Source: Ectocarpus siliculosus (Eukaryota; Sar; Phaeophyceae; Ectocarpales; Ectocarpaceae). Taken from it: 64,000 nucleotides of DNA. The DNA lies in the NCBI GenBank assembly GCA_000310025.1, contig FN649749.1, forward strand, positions 2,583,141 to 2,647,140. The letters are read 5' to 3'. A model generated the notes under the pieces. It was given only the letters and a program-made list of their open reading frames with translations. It did not search any database and was not told the origin of the DNA. The translations under genes were made by a program, and so were the position numbers. Shown here piece after piece: positions 1 to 11,157 of the stretch. Numbering within the stretch: position 1 is the first letter of the stretch; each line of letters begins with the position of its first letter.

Positions 1-23
1 CACTGGAAAACCGTTCCGTCTAT

Positions 24-43
24 AACCCTAACCGTAACCCTAA
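24..43. repeat. Short interstitial telomere-like repeat
   Basis: Three CCCTAA-like units, one of them degenerate (CCGTAA), lie at the left edge. The same motif occurs in a longer block at 54089-54135 and as two units near 31305. Telomeric type TTAGGG is inferred from the motif only. Confidence 0.6.
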
Positions 44-48
44 GGCAG

Positions 49-765
49 TTAGTTGCGTTGAACGTGACCCAAACGATGTCAGTTGTAACATTCAATTGCG
101 CCTCGGCTGTTTGAAGACTCCGAATATCCCCCATGTCGGCGCCTTCAATGTTGCGGTGCTCTCGTTATTGCTGAATATCCTGCGTCACGAGCAGGACTTC
201 GTCATTTCTTGAACGGTGTCATATTTTCTGTTTCTTTTGTACCACATATTCCTCGCGGTTTGAGTTATTTCCGCCAGATCGTTGTACTCGTGTCGAGAAC
301 TGGCTAGTAGTACCTAATCAGACCTTATTCCACCCGCAGACCTTGTAGAATGATGTCTCCAATGTTCTCGTCCGTGACTTTTCCTCCAATAAAACGAAGT
401 TGCTCCGCCAGATGCCACACAGGAGTGATAAAATATCGGGATATCGGGATCCGTTCCAGATCGGATGGTAGCTGACTCCAATTCGCGCTCCAGGTTCCAT
501 CTCCGGTGATCACCAGCTGGTTGGAATTTTGCTTTGAGTTCTTTCCAAAAACGGCGAGTCCGCTGCCGCTTGATTCGTCATCGGGCGCATGTCTGCGCGC
601 AGAAATTGTGCCGCGCCGATCAATAATTGATAAAAAGTATTTGAGCAGAGTTCGGCATCTACTGCATTCGCATGGTCGTCCAGATCCTGTTGACTGATAG
701 CAGTTCGAGACCTTCCGGCAGAAGGTGATGACTTCCTCGCAGTTGGTCTCTTCCGCGATTCCCAT
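49..765 (-). pseudogene. Decayed copia-like gag remnant with zinc-knuckle ghost
   Basis: On the minus strand an open stretch (765-325) ends in a segment resembling the end of the gag domain of Ty1/copia elements: a run around HLAEQLRFIGGKVTDEN followed by ILQGL, which parallels the family pattern of a helix, 'V(S/T)DE' and 'LLxGLP'. Downstream, at 90-49, the codons spell C-Y-N-stop-H-R-L-G-H-V-Q-R-N-stop. This is exactly CX2CX4HX4C spacing with two cysteine codons turned into TGA and TAA. Several frameshifts and stops separate the pieces. A further minus-strand open stretch at 1237-1010 (IKEEAQEQVRQFVNDK) may be the N-terminal part of the same gag. No pol region or LTR is visible, and the element probably continues left of the window. 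The copia assignment rests on pattern memory and is moderate. Confidence 0.4.
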
Positions 766-1562
766 TGATCTGGTCTGGTGCAGAACGCCTCAGTTCCAGT
801 ATATCCTTGTACAGCTGTACGATCGTCTCGGCTTGAGTCGCAATTTCGCCAGTAGAATCAGCTGCCCCTCACGCATCGCCCGTGTGACAGTCTTCTCTTC
901 AGCTTCAGCATCAGTAACATGTTACAACAACCTTGCTTGTTGGTAATTAATATAGTCTCGCCTTCTCCCGGGCTTCCAACGCTGCTGACTGCGCCAAGCT
1001 TAACTCCCTTCAAGCGTCTTCGTGTGTCGCTTCTTCCAGGTATGCAGATACCTTGTCATTAACAAATTGTCGCACTTGTTCTTGGGCTTCTTCCTTGATA
1101 CTTTGTATAAGCCAAATCCTTCGCACAGCACTACCCTTGCTCTTGACATAGTTTGTTTGGTCATTTCTCCGTGGAAATTTAAATTTCCCCATTGTTAGGA
1201 CTCGCCTGGCATTTTCCCATCGTTTGCTTGTCCACACATCCTACTGATTATCGTAAACCTAAGTAACAAGAAAGAGAGAATTGCGGGGAAGTTTAGCTCT
1301 GGCGTATACACGCCTTGGATCGTTGCTCGGACCCTACTACACTGCTGTACTGGGGTCTGTACACCAAGCATACATCGGAGGGGTTCCGTACATTCGTTTG
1401 CAACACCATGTGTTACCCTCGATCGGGGAGCCCCCTGCGGCGCAAATATCGAGTCAGCCCTGTGTGTGCAGCTGCAGCAGACACCGCACAGCGCGGTACC
1501 GCACAGAGTGGAAAAAATAGCGCTCTCCCTTAGCTCTCCCGCAGGTCGAATGGGCAGTGGCT

Positions 1563-4500
1563 ATGGATGCTTCTACAAGGCGACGGGCTGACTCTTTGCA
1601 TCAGAAGCAGGGTGCCCAACAGGGCTCTCCGCAGGACCGGTGCAGGGTAACCTGTGCGTTGCAGCGCAACACGTTTTTGCCTGGGGAGCACGTTCGCGGA
1701 ACAATCAAGTTTGGCGTTTCGTCCGAGGATCAAGACGGCGTGGACATCGAGGAGGTACGGTCAGGGAGGCCAGGGGGGATCCATACGCGGTGGGAATGTG
1801 TATGGTATTCAGGTCTTTCTCGCAGCCGCAGTTTTTTCACTTTTGCGGTGGAACGTGGAAAAGACAGTCTGGAGTCGTAGTAGAGAATCCTTGCCACTTG
1901 CCACGACTATGCATTGGTACATGCTTTGTCGGCGGCACTACTGCTGTATGTATGTACGTGCTTCTTCTGTTGCTTGGATTTGACAGTGTTTTTTTTCGAT
2001 TCCACAGAGTATCTGTACTTGTGACTCTTCTCTTTCTGAGAGTTGGCATTGGTTCCAAACGATTTGCGTATGTTCTTGCTGCAAAAAGTTGACAGCAAAA
2101 CGACGAAAATGCCACCACGGTTCGACTATAATAATGCACAAATTTACAAGACGGCCAGCAACCCGGAACCTCCTCGCTCGCTTGCTCGCTCTTGTCACTG
2201 GCGCTCTCATATGTATCCTGTCTCGCCGTCTGCACGTTGCATCAGTGTGTTCCGTGAGGGCTCATGTGCAAGCCATGGTCATAAAGATGAATCCCTTTGC
2301 AGTGCATTCCTACCGCAGCTTTTTCGCGACGAAGCATCACGCAATCATCGAGCTTCAGGAGCCGAAACCAGCCGTTAAGACTACAGCAGTAGTCGGCCGA
2401 TCGAGCTCTAGCAGCCGAAATCTTGTCCATCCTGTTATCCACAGGGGAGATGTCGCTGAATGCTGTTCAGGAAAAGGTAGAAATGCAAGTTGGCCACCGT
2501 ACAATACGAGACTTTAAATTTGTTGCTTGTCTATCACGGACTCTTTACCTGGGGAAGAGATGATATTTTGTTGTGATTTTACAATTTTTTACGCATAAAA
2601 AAAACGTTGGACTGTAAGTCAGCGCTTGACTACAGTATATGGTCCAATGGATTTGGTCCGGCTTCATAAAATAGAAGCTGATGGCGGGCTCCGAATGGCC
2701 CAACACTTGCTTCGGCTCCTTAAAGAGCTCTCCAAACATGTATGAGCAATGCAGTCGGGCGATGTCGGAAATCCCTGTCTGTCAAGCTTTGGAAGATCCA
2801 CCCGGGGGACTACAGTTAACTACTGCTGGGTTCCAGCTGCTGTAATTACGTCTGTATTTTTTTCTTTGTGATCGGGGGAGAGGTTCTTCGCCTCCTGCTG
2901 GTTTGCAGTGTTCTTCGCGTCGCTACCGCACTTCTGGTTCTAAATTCATCTTGACAGGCACCGATGCTTTCGGTCCAAGAGCGTCGCCATCACTATCCTT
3001 TCTACAAGTATGGTGCATTCTGTTTTTCGCACAGGCTCAGCTCTGGACGTCGCTGCAGCACATGCATAGACACAGATGCCGCTCCAGCTCGTGTATGTAC
3101 GTACCTGTACCCTCCTTTTGCAAGTGGGTTAAACTGGTGTGTGTGCACATACTTATGCCTTCTTTTTTTTTACGTCAGGCGACGGTGCAAGCGCACGGCT
3201 ACGTGAAGGTTGACCCGAGATGGATCGCGCTTCCGACCTCCCTTCGTAGACTCTTTCGCCAGGAAGAAGGTAGTGGTGGTGCTGGTGGTGCTGGTGGTGG
3301 TGCTGACGGCGACAGGAAGCCGGTGGATCAGGCTTTTCCGGTCCCAAGGTGTGCGAGGTCGTTTTCGGCATCTTCCTGCGTGCAATCCCCGCCGCAGAAC
3401 AGCAGCATCGTTTGGTTTTGATCAGGCTTGTGGCGGTTGGCGAAAGTTCGTCTGGACTGTATAACTGTTTTCTGCGAGAGGTGGAGAGATGGCGCACGTC
3501 CCAAAACTGAATTTCAACGCTCGATAGCTCCACGACCAAGCGGGTGCGGAAAGAGCCGGAACGTCTGCGAAAAGCCCTCGACGAGAAGCGCTCCCGAAAT
3601 AACCATTTTTGGTGCTGGCACAACCTTGGTTGTGGAGCAATCGAGGTTTGGAAATCGGTCTAGGGGGGGGTGCCATCTCTCTGATTCTTACGGATATACC
3701 ACGGTACGGTATACGGCACGGTACAGACAATCTTGGTTGTGGAGCAATTGGGCTTTGAAAGTCGGTCTTTGGGGGGGACTGCCATCTCTCCGCCTCTTGC
3801 GGTGTTGTTGTTACCGTCGTTCACGGTAATGGTCAGTGTCACTGCTTCCGCGCTGCTACATTACCGTGCTTGCCGGGGGATACCACGAGTTGGGCGACGT
3901 CATGCCGTTTCTGTGTTCTCCGTCCTCAGGTTTTGTTCGGGCGTCCCGGCACAGAGTGCGCTTCGCCGTTCCGGTTCGTTCTTGCTCTCCACTTGCTCCA
4001 CAATTTACAGGGTTTTGCAAGACTCCACGCCCGAAAAAAAAAACTCTTCCCTATCACGTTCCCGTCTTCCGCCGGTCGATAGAATATACCCGCTGCTGTG
4101 ATGGCTTTGTTTCTCTATCCGAGGACAGCAACCGCGCCACAACACGCGTCTTTTGATCTACGAGACGAGAACGTTCGCTCCAGAAAACGCGTAGTTTGGT
4201 TTTCGACACACCGATGCAGGTACAGCGGTCTCACGGACGACCGTTCTGCGTGCGTCTTCGCCTCGGAGGTTGCCGTCCTGCTCAAGAAGGAGAGGGTGGA
4301 CGGCGGCAGGCACCCGGCCTCTTTCCGGTTCAGCTTCGTGCTTCCCGAGAACCTCACGCCCACGTTCCGGGTGAGAGAGAGGAAGTTTTTTTTTCTTCTA
4401 GAACATGTGTCGTGACGCCGTGCTTTCGGCTCGCGGAGTCGCACGATAGACGCTCGTTTTTTTTTTTTTTTCTTGACAAGTGGTGGTGGTGGGTATATCG

Positions 4501-7500
4501 GTGCCCCGACCCCTTTTCCCCGAGCCTCCTCCAGCAAAAAAACACCAACAGCACCACTAGATCACGCCTTGTTTCTTCCTCTGGACCATATATAAAATGA
4601 ACGCGGGTGGCAGGGCGTCGGAGTCCGGTACGCGTACGCTGTCACCGTGCGCGTCCGGCGAGCGCTCCCGCCCCCGCCGGCGGCCGGCCGCCTCCTCGGA
4701 TTGGTGCGAAGAAGACCCGCCGCGGGGTCCTCGGCCTCCGCCGGGTTTTCCACGACGGACGTCCACGTGTCGTTTACGGTTCTCTCTCGCGGGCCCCCCG
4801 CGTTCGACGGCGTCGGGGGCACCGCGGACGGGATTGGCGACGGGGGGGGTTGGGGGAGGGTGGCGTTCGCGGAGCTGGAAGCTGAGCGGCAATCCGCCGA
4901 CGCGTTCGAGGTGGAGGCGGACAGGGCGAAGGCGGGTGGGCTGGTGTCGGGGACCCGCGCGGTCACCTGGAACATGCAGGTGGGTGTAGGGTACGTGAGC
5001 CGCTGTGTAGTTTTGGGGCGCCGTCGTGACGTGTGTGGTGACAGGTGGCGTAGGAGGTTTGTGTGTCGTCGCAAGAGGGGGTTGTCGCGGAGAGTTTTTA
5101 TATATATATATATATTCGCGTACATGTCACGGAAAGACTACCTGTTCGAATAATACCACAGCAGTCAAAGGGGTGTGTTGAAGTCTTTGTAGATAGTGGG
5201 GACCGGGCTGGACACTGGGCGTATTTTGAATGTGCCGAGCCTCTACACTGTATTGTGGTGATGCCAGCTGGAGCTACTCTTTGTTGGATTGGTGAGTTGA
5301 TCGTGGTATGTACAGTAGGTTGATTTAGGTCATGGTTTAAGACCACGCGGAGCTCCATCGTACCTTCAACGCGTCGAACCAAGAAGTCAAAGCAACCAAC
5401 TCTCGAAACGGCGCTTGCGGTCGACGACAACTGCGGAAGCCGGTAGCGATGAGAGTATTTGACGAATCATTGCCGCTTAAGCTCTGCCGCTCTGTCGCTT
5501 TCTCTTTTCTCTCTCAACTCTCTCCGTTTTTTGTCTTGAGCCCTGACGGTAGAGACGCCGTTTCGAAGAACTCCATCATGGGCTTTTGTATTTCCATCAT
5601 TTCGCGTCTTTCTCTTCCTCTCTTTGTACTCTGCGTTAGCAAGATATCCGTCAGCCCCCCCCCCCCCCCCCCCGAAACGAAAACCGAAAATTTCAGGGGG
5701 GGAAGAACCACCACCGGTTTGGGAACATTGGGGCATCCGCCTTTGTACTAAGGGAAAGGGAACGGGGGGGCCAAAAACCCCCCCCCCCCCCCCTGGGCTA
5801 CTCCAAAAAAAACGGGGAACCTCCCCTAAGGGGTTTTCTCCCGGATAAAGGGGAATNNNNNNNNNNNNNNNNNNNNNNNNNNNNNNNNNNNNNNNNNNNN
5901 NNNNNNNNNNNNNNNNNNNNNNNNNNNNNNNNNNNNNNNNNNNNNNNNNNNNNNNNTTGTCGCATTTTTTTTTTTTTTTCAAACTTTTCCCTTTTTTTTT
6001 TAGGACCCCGGGCGGGGGGAACCGCCTTTTGAAAAAACCCCCCCAGGGGCTTTTGTATTTCCACCATTTCGGGTTTTTTTTTTCCTTTTTTTGTATTTTG
6101 GGTTACCAAAATTTCCTCCACCCCCCCCCCCCCCCCCCGCGACACGACAACCGACAATTCAAGGGGCGGATGATCGACGACGGTTTTGGGAGCATTGGCG
6201 CATCGGCCTTGCTACTAGGTGAAGGCGACGGCGGGGCCGAAGATCCACCGCCCCCTCCCATGGTCTACTCGATAAGAAGCGGGGACCATCGCATAGGGAG
6301 TTTCATCCTGCATAAGGCGGAGTTCTGTGCCGGTGACATCGTCCTTGGCAACTTCGACTTCTCAGGGGCGTCGACTCGTTGTTTGCAAGTAAGGGGCATG
6401 AGATTCCGTGGGTCCCGAATGTGTTTTTTGGGGGAAGGGCGCACTCATATCGCCGTGCATCCTGTGGTGGTTAGACCGTTGACCTCGCATCCCTACAAAG
6501 ACGGGACGGAACACGTCGCGTTTTCACTGGAGCAGGCTAGCACATCACCAAGCACGATGCGCCGTGAGGTCGGCGAGGGGGTTTGCAGAAGTATGCTTGC
6601 GGGATTTTCAATAATCCTTTTTCATATTTGGCTATTTGATTACCGCGAGAGCCCGGTCTTTTTCTTTCTCCGCCGGCTTCACAACATGCCGTCAAGTTAA
6701 CAAATTCTAATGTTTTTTCTTCAACCAAGGGATTGAAGACGAGCACAGGAGAAATGTGGAGAAAATAAAATCACGCTTTGTATTTGCTTCCTGTGTGACC
6801 CCGGCCGATGTGGCAAACGAATACCAAAAGGTGTAAACTGGCGCGCAGAACAAAAATGGAGCCAAAACACAAACACGCCTGGCGCGCTCTGGGGGGGGGG
6901 GGAGGGATAGGTACCCAGCACTGATTTGTAACGCATATTCGGGTTTTGATGCCTTATAAGGAGCCTGTCGCCGTGACGGCGGCGGCGCTTTTATGTAGCT
7001 GTTGCTTCTCCCTGTGCCTTCAGGCTAGTAGATGCGCAACCTTCGTCTGCTCGCCGTCTCACAACTCTGGTTGCTAGCCGGTTTCCTCCTTGATGGCGGA
7101 CGTACTTGAACTCTATTAACCTGGCTCGTTACTTTAAGTAGCAGGTTTCTTCCTTGGCGATGGCCGTACTCGAGTTCTAACCCCCAAGCGCACGCCCCTC
7201 CGTCGAGAAATTCAGGTGTGTGCGTGCTTGGAGGTTTGCGAAGAGAACCAGAACGCGTTTACCGGGGACTCGGCGTCGTCAGCCCCTGGGAAGCCGAAGC
7301 CGTCGCCGAACGCCCGGAACACCTGCCACAAGCGCGTTGTGGACTCGTGCAAGGTTTGTCCGTGCTGGGCATGCAGAGCCTGTCGAACGCGTGTTGCAAC
7401 AGCGAACGAGTACTTGCTGTTCTTCACCTATCGCTCGTAGTGCCTAGGTCGTGACACTCTTTTCGTGGTAGCGTGCCCAAAATGTAGGCCGTGTAACGAG

Positions 7501-9079
7501 AAAAAGGGAGAATTTTTGGAGCATGATGGCGATGATGATGTCGCCGGCTTGAGTACCGAGTGAATTTGTCTTTTTTGGGGGGAGACTGCCTGTAGTTGAG
7601 TTCGCCTGTCGACACAATGACGGTCCTCCGAAGACGATGCTGAACCACCAAAGCGATATTTCAGGCCCGTGATAGAAGGCGCGTGACCTCCGCTCCCCTG
7701 GTGTATTGCGCAGATCGAGGCCCCCACGTGCTGTTTGAGAATCGACTTCTGTTGTTATCGGCCTCAAGGCACGACGCCGCATGAGAACCGGAGGTTCTCA
7801 AGAGCACCTACGCTGACTCTTTTTTTTCCAAACAATGGCCGCCAACGGAATTTCGGGCGGCCTTTTTTTGTTTCCCTTCTTTTGTGTTGGCACAAGTACG
7901 GTATCCACTTCCTACAGGTAGGTCTCCGACGGGGCCATCTTACCCGCCTCTTGTCTTGTACGAGACATGTATTCTGTGGTGGCTTGACATTCCTACTCTC
8001 TTCCGGCTTTCAATACGCTCCTTCGTGTGGATCGGCAGGAGCTTACGCCGTGCTTGGTGCAGTCCTCCGTGACCCTTTCCGTCCCCATGGACGCGCCCGT
8101 CACCTTCTCCACGGAGCTGGTGAGCGTCTCCTGGAGCCTCCGGTTCGAGTTCGTCATTTCCCCCCCGGAGTCTCGATGGGGCCTCGGCGGTACGTGTGCA
8201 AGTGTCCTTGCTGTTGGTGGTAGCCGTGACCGGATGGTTAACGGTGTACCGATTTCGCAGACAGATGCAGTAAGTAGCTGGATGGAACTTTCTGTCGAGC
8301 GAGCGTCGTGCTGGCTGACGGGGGGCCAGCTCACATCGGCAATGTTGACGAACTTCTGACGAGCGCCGCAAAATCTTTTGTGTTTTCAGCGTATCACAGA
8401 GCGTTTTCTCATGCTTGTGGATTGTTTCTCGCGACCGCTGATGGTGCCTTGTGCTTGCGAGTGACGGGGGTGAGCGGGGTTGATCTCTGCAGGAGAACCA
8501 GCCTAAGAACGACGCGAATCTGTGCGTGTATCGATTCAAACGAGCAACGCCGGGGTCGTTGCCTGCCTGCAAGATCAGCGGCACGTTTCGTATCGAGAGA
8601 GCCAAAGGAAAGCGTTCGATGGATCGTTCAGAAAAAAAAGCGCTTCCAGCTGCTCAAATATCTGTTGCTGCTGCATCTCCATGTAATGTATACATTTTTA
8701 CGGCACGGCACGATTATGTTTCTCCCTTGGCTGACATCCATCAGCTTAATTTCACAACGGTCCTGGGCAAGGTTCAACAGGCGGGTTTGCCTCAAAATTC
8801 CTCTCTTTGGCCACTATTCGTTTTTTTCCTTCGGTCGACCGGGCTTGACGGTCATCTCGTCCCTCTTCTCTCTGTTTTTGTTTGTCCACGCGCTTTGAAC
8901 ACACGCGGCTGCTGTGGACAGGATTTTCGCCGTCGAAGGCCAGCGTGCTGAAGTGGGCCGTGCCCATCCGAGTCGCGCCGCCGAGCCGCATCGTGCTCGC
9001 CGGTGCGGGGACCGCAGGCGGAGGCGGAGAGCTTGGGTGTAACGCTATGGATGCCACGGGCCGAACGGTGCTTTGCTAG
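1563..9079 (+). CDS. RGP1: Rgp1-family subunit of the Ric1-Rgp1 Rab6 exchange factor
   Basis: Rgp1 pairs with Ric1 as the guanine-nucleotide exchange factor for Ypt6/Rab6 in endosome-to-Golgi traffic; it is a cytosolic protein recruited to Golgi membranes. I rebuilt eight exons with matching phases: 1563-1754, 3179-3348, 4220-4370, 4614-4979, 6164-6388, 7216-7353, 8039-8189, 8922-9079 (about 516 aa). Family landmarks appear in order. N-terminal strand VTCALQRNTFLPGEHVRGTI (res 29-48) matches the start of the arrestin-like fold. AQAHGYV-type 'QAHGYVKVDPRWI' follows, then FRFSFVLPENLTPTFRG joined across an intron to VGVRYAYAVTV (the 'PPSFRGxxVKYxYKLT' block). Next come GSFILHKAEFCAGDIVLGNF and CLQ/VCACLEVCEENQ, then WSLRFEFVI and the C-terminal KWAVPIRVAP. 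Start: the first ATG in frame with exon 1. Exon 5 uses an AAG acceptor. A Gly/Ala-rich insert in exon 2 is coded by GTGGTGCTG repeats. The intron before exon 5 contains an assembly artefact and a 100-N gap. Family call is firm; exact ends of exons 2 and 5 are less so. Confidence 0.87.
3621..3790. repeat. Two-unit direct repeat in RGP1 intron 2
   Basis: A segment of about 62 bp (3621-3681) beginning near CTTGGTTGTGGAGCAA and ending GCCATCTCTC recurs at 3728-3790 with scattered mismatches, giving a period of about 108 bp. It is intronic with no coding signal. Confidence 0.75.
5677..6139. other. Assembly artefact: garbled duplicate copies around gap 1
   Basis: The bases 5677-5856 are a homopolymer-smeared copy of the good sequence 6140-6320. 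Compare CGAAACGAAAACCGAAAATT with CGACACGACAACCGACAATT. The bases 5957-6139 are a smeared copy of 5487-5676, sharing GGGCTTTTGTATTTCCA. Both copies lie beyond a poly-C run (5657-5675; 6121-6138) where sequencing quality collapses. The true locus most likely reads 5487-5676, the C run, then 6140 onward. These bases hold no biology. Confidence 0.9.
5857..5956. other. N gap of exactly 100 bases (placeholder size)
   Basis: One hundred Ns inside RGP1 intron 4. Because the flanks are overlapping duplicates, the real gap is probably zero or negative in length. Confidence 0.95.
7080..7180. repeat. Two-unit direct repeat in RGP1 intron 5
   Basis: GGTTTCCTCCTTGATGGCGG with about 18 following bases at 7080-7118 recurs as GGTTTCTTCCTTGGCGATGG at 7144-7180, a 64-bp period with a few differences. 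Confidence 0.65.
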
Positions 9080-11157
9080 GTTAGCACGTACGGGATATAA
9101 CGCTGCGCTTCGGGCCTACGGTGTATTTGTGGTTTCTTCTTTAGCGGATTGGTGCGGTTGAAAGTAGAAACGCTTCTGAAGGCCATGATCTGGGACCCCG
9201 TGAGAGGGCGCTCCGTTTTTGGCGCATCTGTTGGAGCCAGGATATGTTGGGTGCATGTACGACGTGCTTGTTGTTGGTGGCATCTTTGCTGATTCGCCCA
9301 AAGAATCCCGTCACCACTTACTCCTTGTGCACTTGCACGGCCTCCATACTCTTTGGGCGCGGCCATATAGATCTGCCGTAGGCTAGCGGGAGGACTGTCG
9401 GTATCATTCCTGATTTTTTGTATTATATATACACCAGGCGTTTGTTGTAGCTGGTGCAGGCGTGCACGCAGTGTTTTTACGCATGGTTACGTCATCTTGC
9501 GTGTATGTGCTGTTTGTCACGTTTTCGGGTGACATTTTGTGTGCCGCTGCCGGCAATGCTGGCGCTGGTGCTACAGGGATCTTTTGAGCCGATTCTACGC
9601 CACAACTTCTGATGCGGCTGGCAACACCTGTTCCTGGAGAGCTCCTCTCCAAGTTTTTTTTTCTCCCACCTTCGGTCTCAGCTTGGCTACCATTCTTAGC
9701 GTAGATCTATGTGCAAATAAATTGGTTACGTTGTTTCGTGCCGTACGTTGTTTTGCGCCCGTGTGCTCAAGCAATCGATCCCTAAACGTGTGTTGGCTGC
9801 CTGCTAAAAGTTACGTCCACGGCTCCGTACCCGACCATCACTCAAGGCACACGGTGAGAAGTTTCAAACTGGATCTTGGCCGCACCAACAAGGTTTCTGG
9901 GTCGACGGTCATCCTGCCTAAATCATCTGCCATTCGAAGAGGTTCCACCTTCGGAAAGCATGCTTTGCGACTGTATGCGTCTTGCAAAATAAGCACTCCA
10001 CTTACTTTCAGCGTGGAGGACTTCACGCATATGCATGTGGCAGAGTCTAGGGTCGGCTTTTTTGTGAATACATACATAGCTCATCTCTCCATTCGGCTAC
10101 CAAGCCTGGATGTTTCAACAGCCTGGACGTTTCAACAGTACATAGCATGCAAACAAGACGTGAAAGGGAAATTAATTCTATTCCGTGCACTAGTCGCACT
10201 CAAACCGACTTGCCCACGGTTGGGTTCCTGACGGATGAAGGGCACGGGACGCGGTGACAAATTACTGTAGGTGGGAATGTTTTCGTCGGCCGCTGCTAAT
10301 TGTAATTCGTACTCCGGAAAGAATCGTTGTCCACCGTGCAAAACTAAAGAAACAATTTTGAAAGGAAATGGTCACTCCTGAGCTCCCCAGAGCGCATCGA
10401 ACCCACAGTCTGCCGCTACAACATTACTTCGAGGTTGCCCACTAGGGAACCGGGGTGACCAAATTCACAGTTGTCATGCCCATCTGGACGCTTGTACTAC
10501 GAAAGCCATGAGCGCCAATCGGGCTGCTGTACCGTAGACTACCCTGCTGCTGTACTCAAACAACGGATTCATCTCTATCCACAGACAAGAGCATGAGATA
10601 AAAGCAATGGAGTCATTGCGTTAGCGGACACACTACTTGTGTTTCAACGGTTTTCCTAGCTGCATATTTCTCCCCTGGGTGTGACAGGTTCAACTAGATG
10701 ACCATGCGGGTTGCGGCATGATTGGTGGCGTGGATCCAAAGTGGATCTTTAATATGGGAATCTGAAACGCTCGTGTCAGTTCGCGCATATCTTGCTTGAA
10801 CTGTCGAAAATGGCAGAAAATGCTCATCGAGCGAGGGACTAGCGCTGCATGCCCAATCCCTAATCCTAGCGTATCACACATGAGCATGCAATAGTACCGA
10901 CGCCCGTCTGTGGATATCTCGGTGCTGATATAAAGTCTAGTCTAGACGCAAACCAACGGCGTCGTATCATGAACGTCAGAACACACGACATCGTGTTGTT
11001 CAGTCCGTCATCGTTGTCGGGCTTTCTTGGCACTTGGCGCTCTAGAGCCACCGCAGAAACACCAGCTACCGAGACGGGCGGCGTTCAGACGGCGGCCGGC
11101 TGACTGCAAGCGGATGCATGGAAGCACGACGTACTACACCAGCTACACTGTACAAGC
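9080..11157. other. Intergenic region between RGP1 and the cyclase gene
   Basis: It would contain the RGP1 3' UTR and the cyclase promoter. Open stretches exist on both strands (for example 9539-10231 on plus and 10077-9838 on minus) but none shows a recognisable domain or splice context, so I call no gene. It holds one copy of a dispersed repeat (9181-9206) and a 17-bp tandem pair (GCCTGGA[T/C]GTTTCAACA, about 10104-10138). Confidence 0.6.
9181..9206. repeat. Dispersed repeat copy A (CATGATCTGGGACCCCGT core)
   Basis: The core CATGATCTGGGACCCCGT with flanking similarity recurs at 42575-42600, 33 kb away, in the same orientation. Weaker similarity extends about 20 bp to the left. It may be part of an unrecognised transposable element. 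Confidence 0.55.

Noticed and set aside
5467-5982. Open frames running through the first N gap
   Set aside because: Made of poly-C/poly-G artefact and Ns; the real sequence here is an RGP1 intron.
9539-10231. Plus-strand open frame of 230 codons in the intergenic region
   Set aside because: No family resemblance, no paralogue in the window, unusual cysteine-rich start and no splice context; length alone is not enough in 64 kb.
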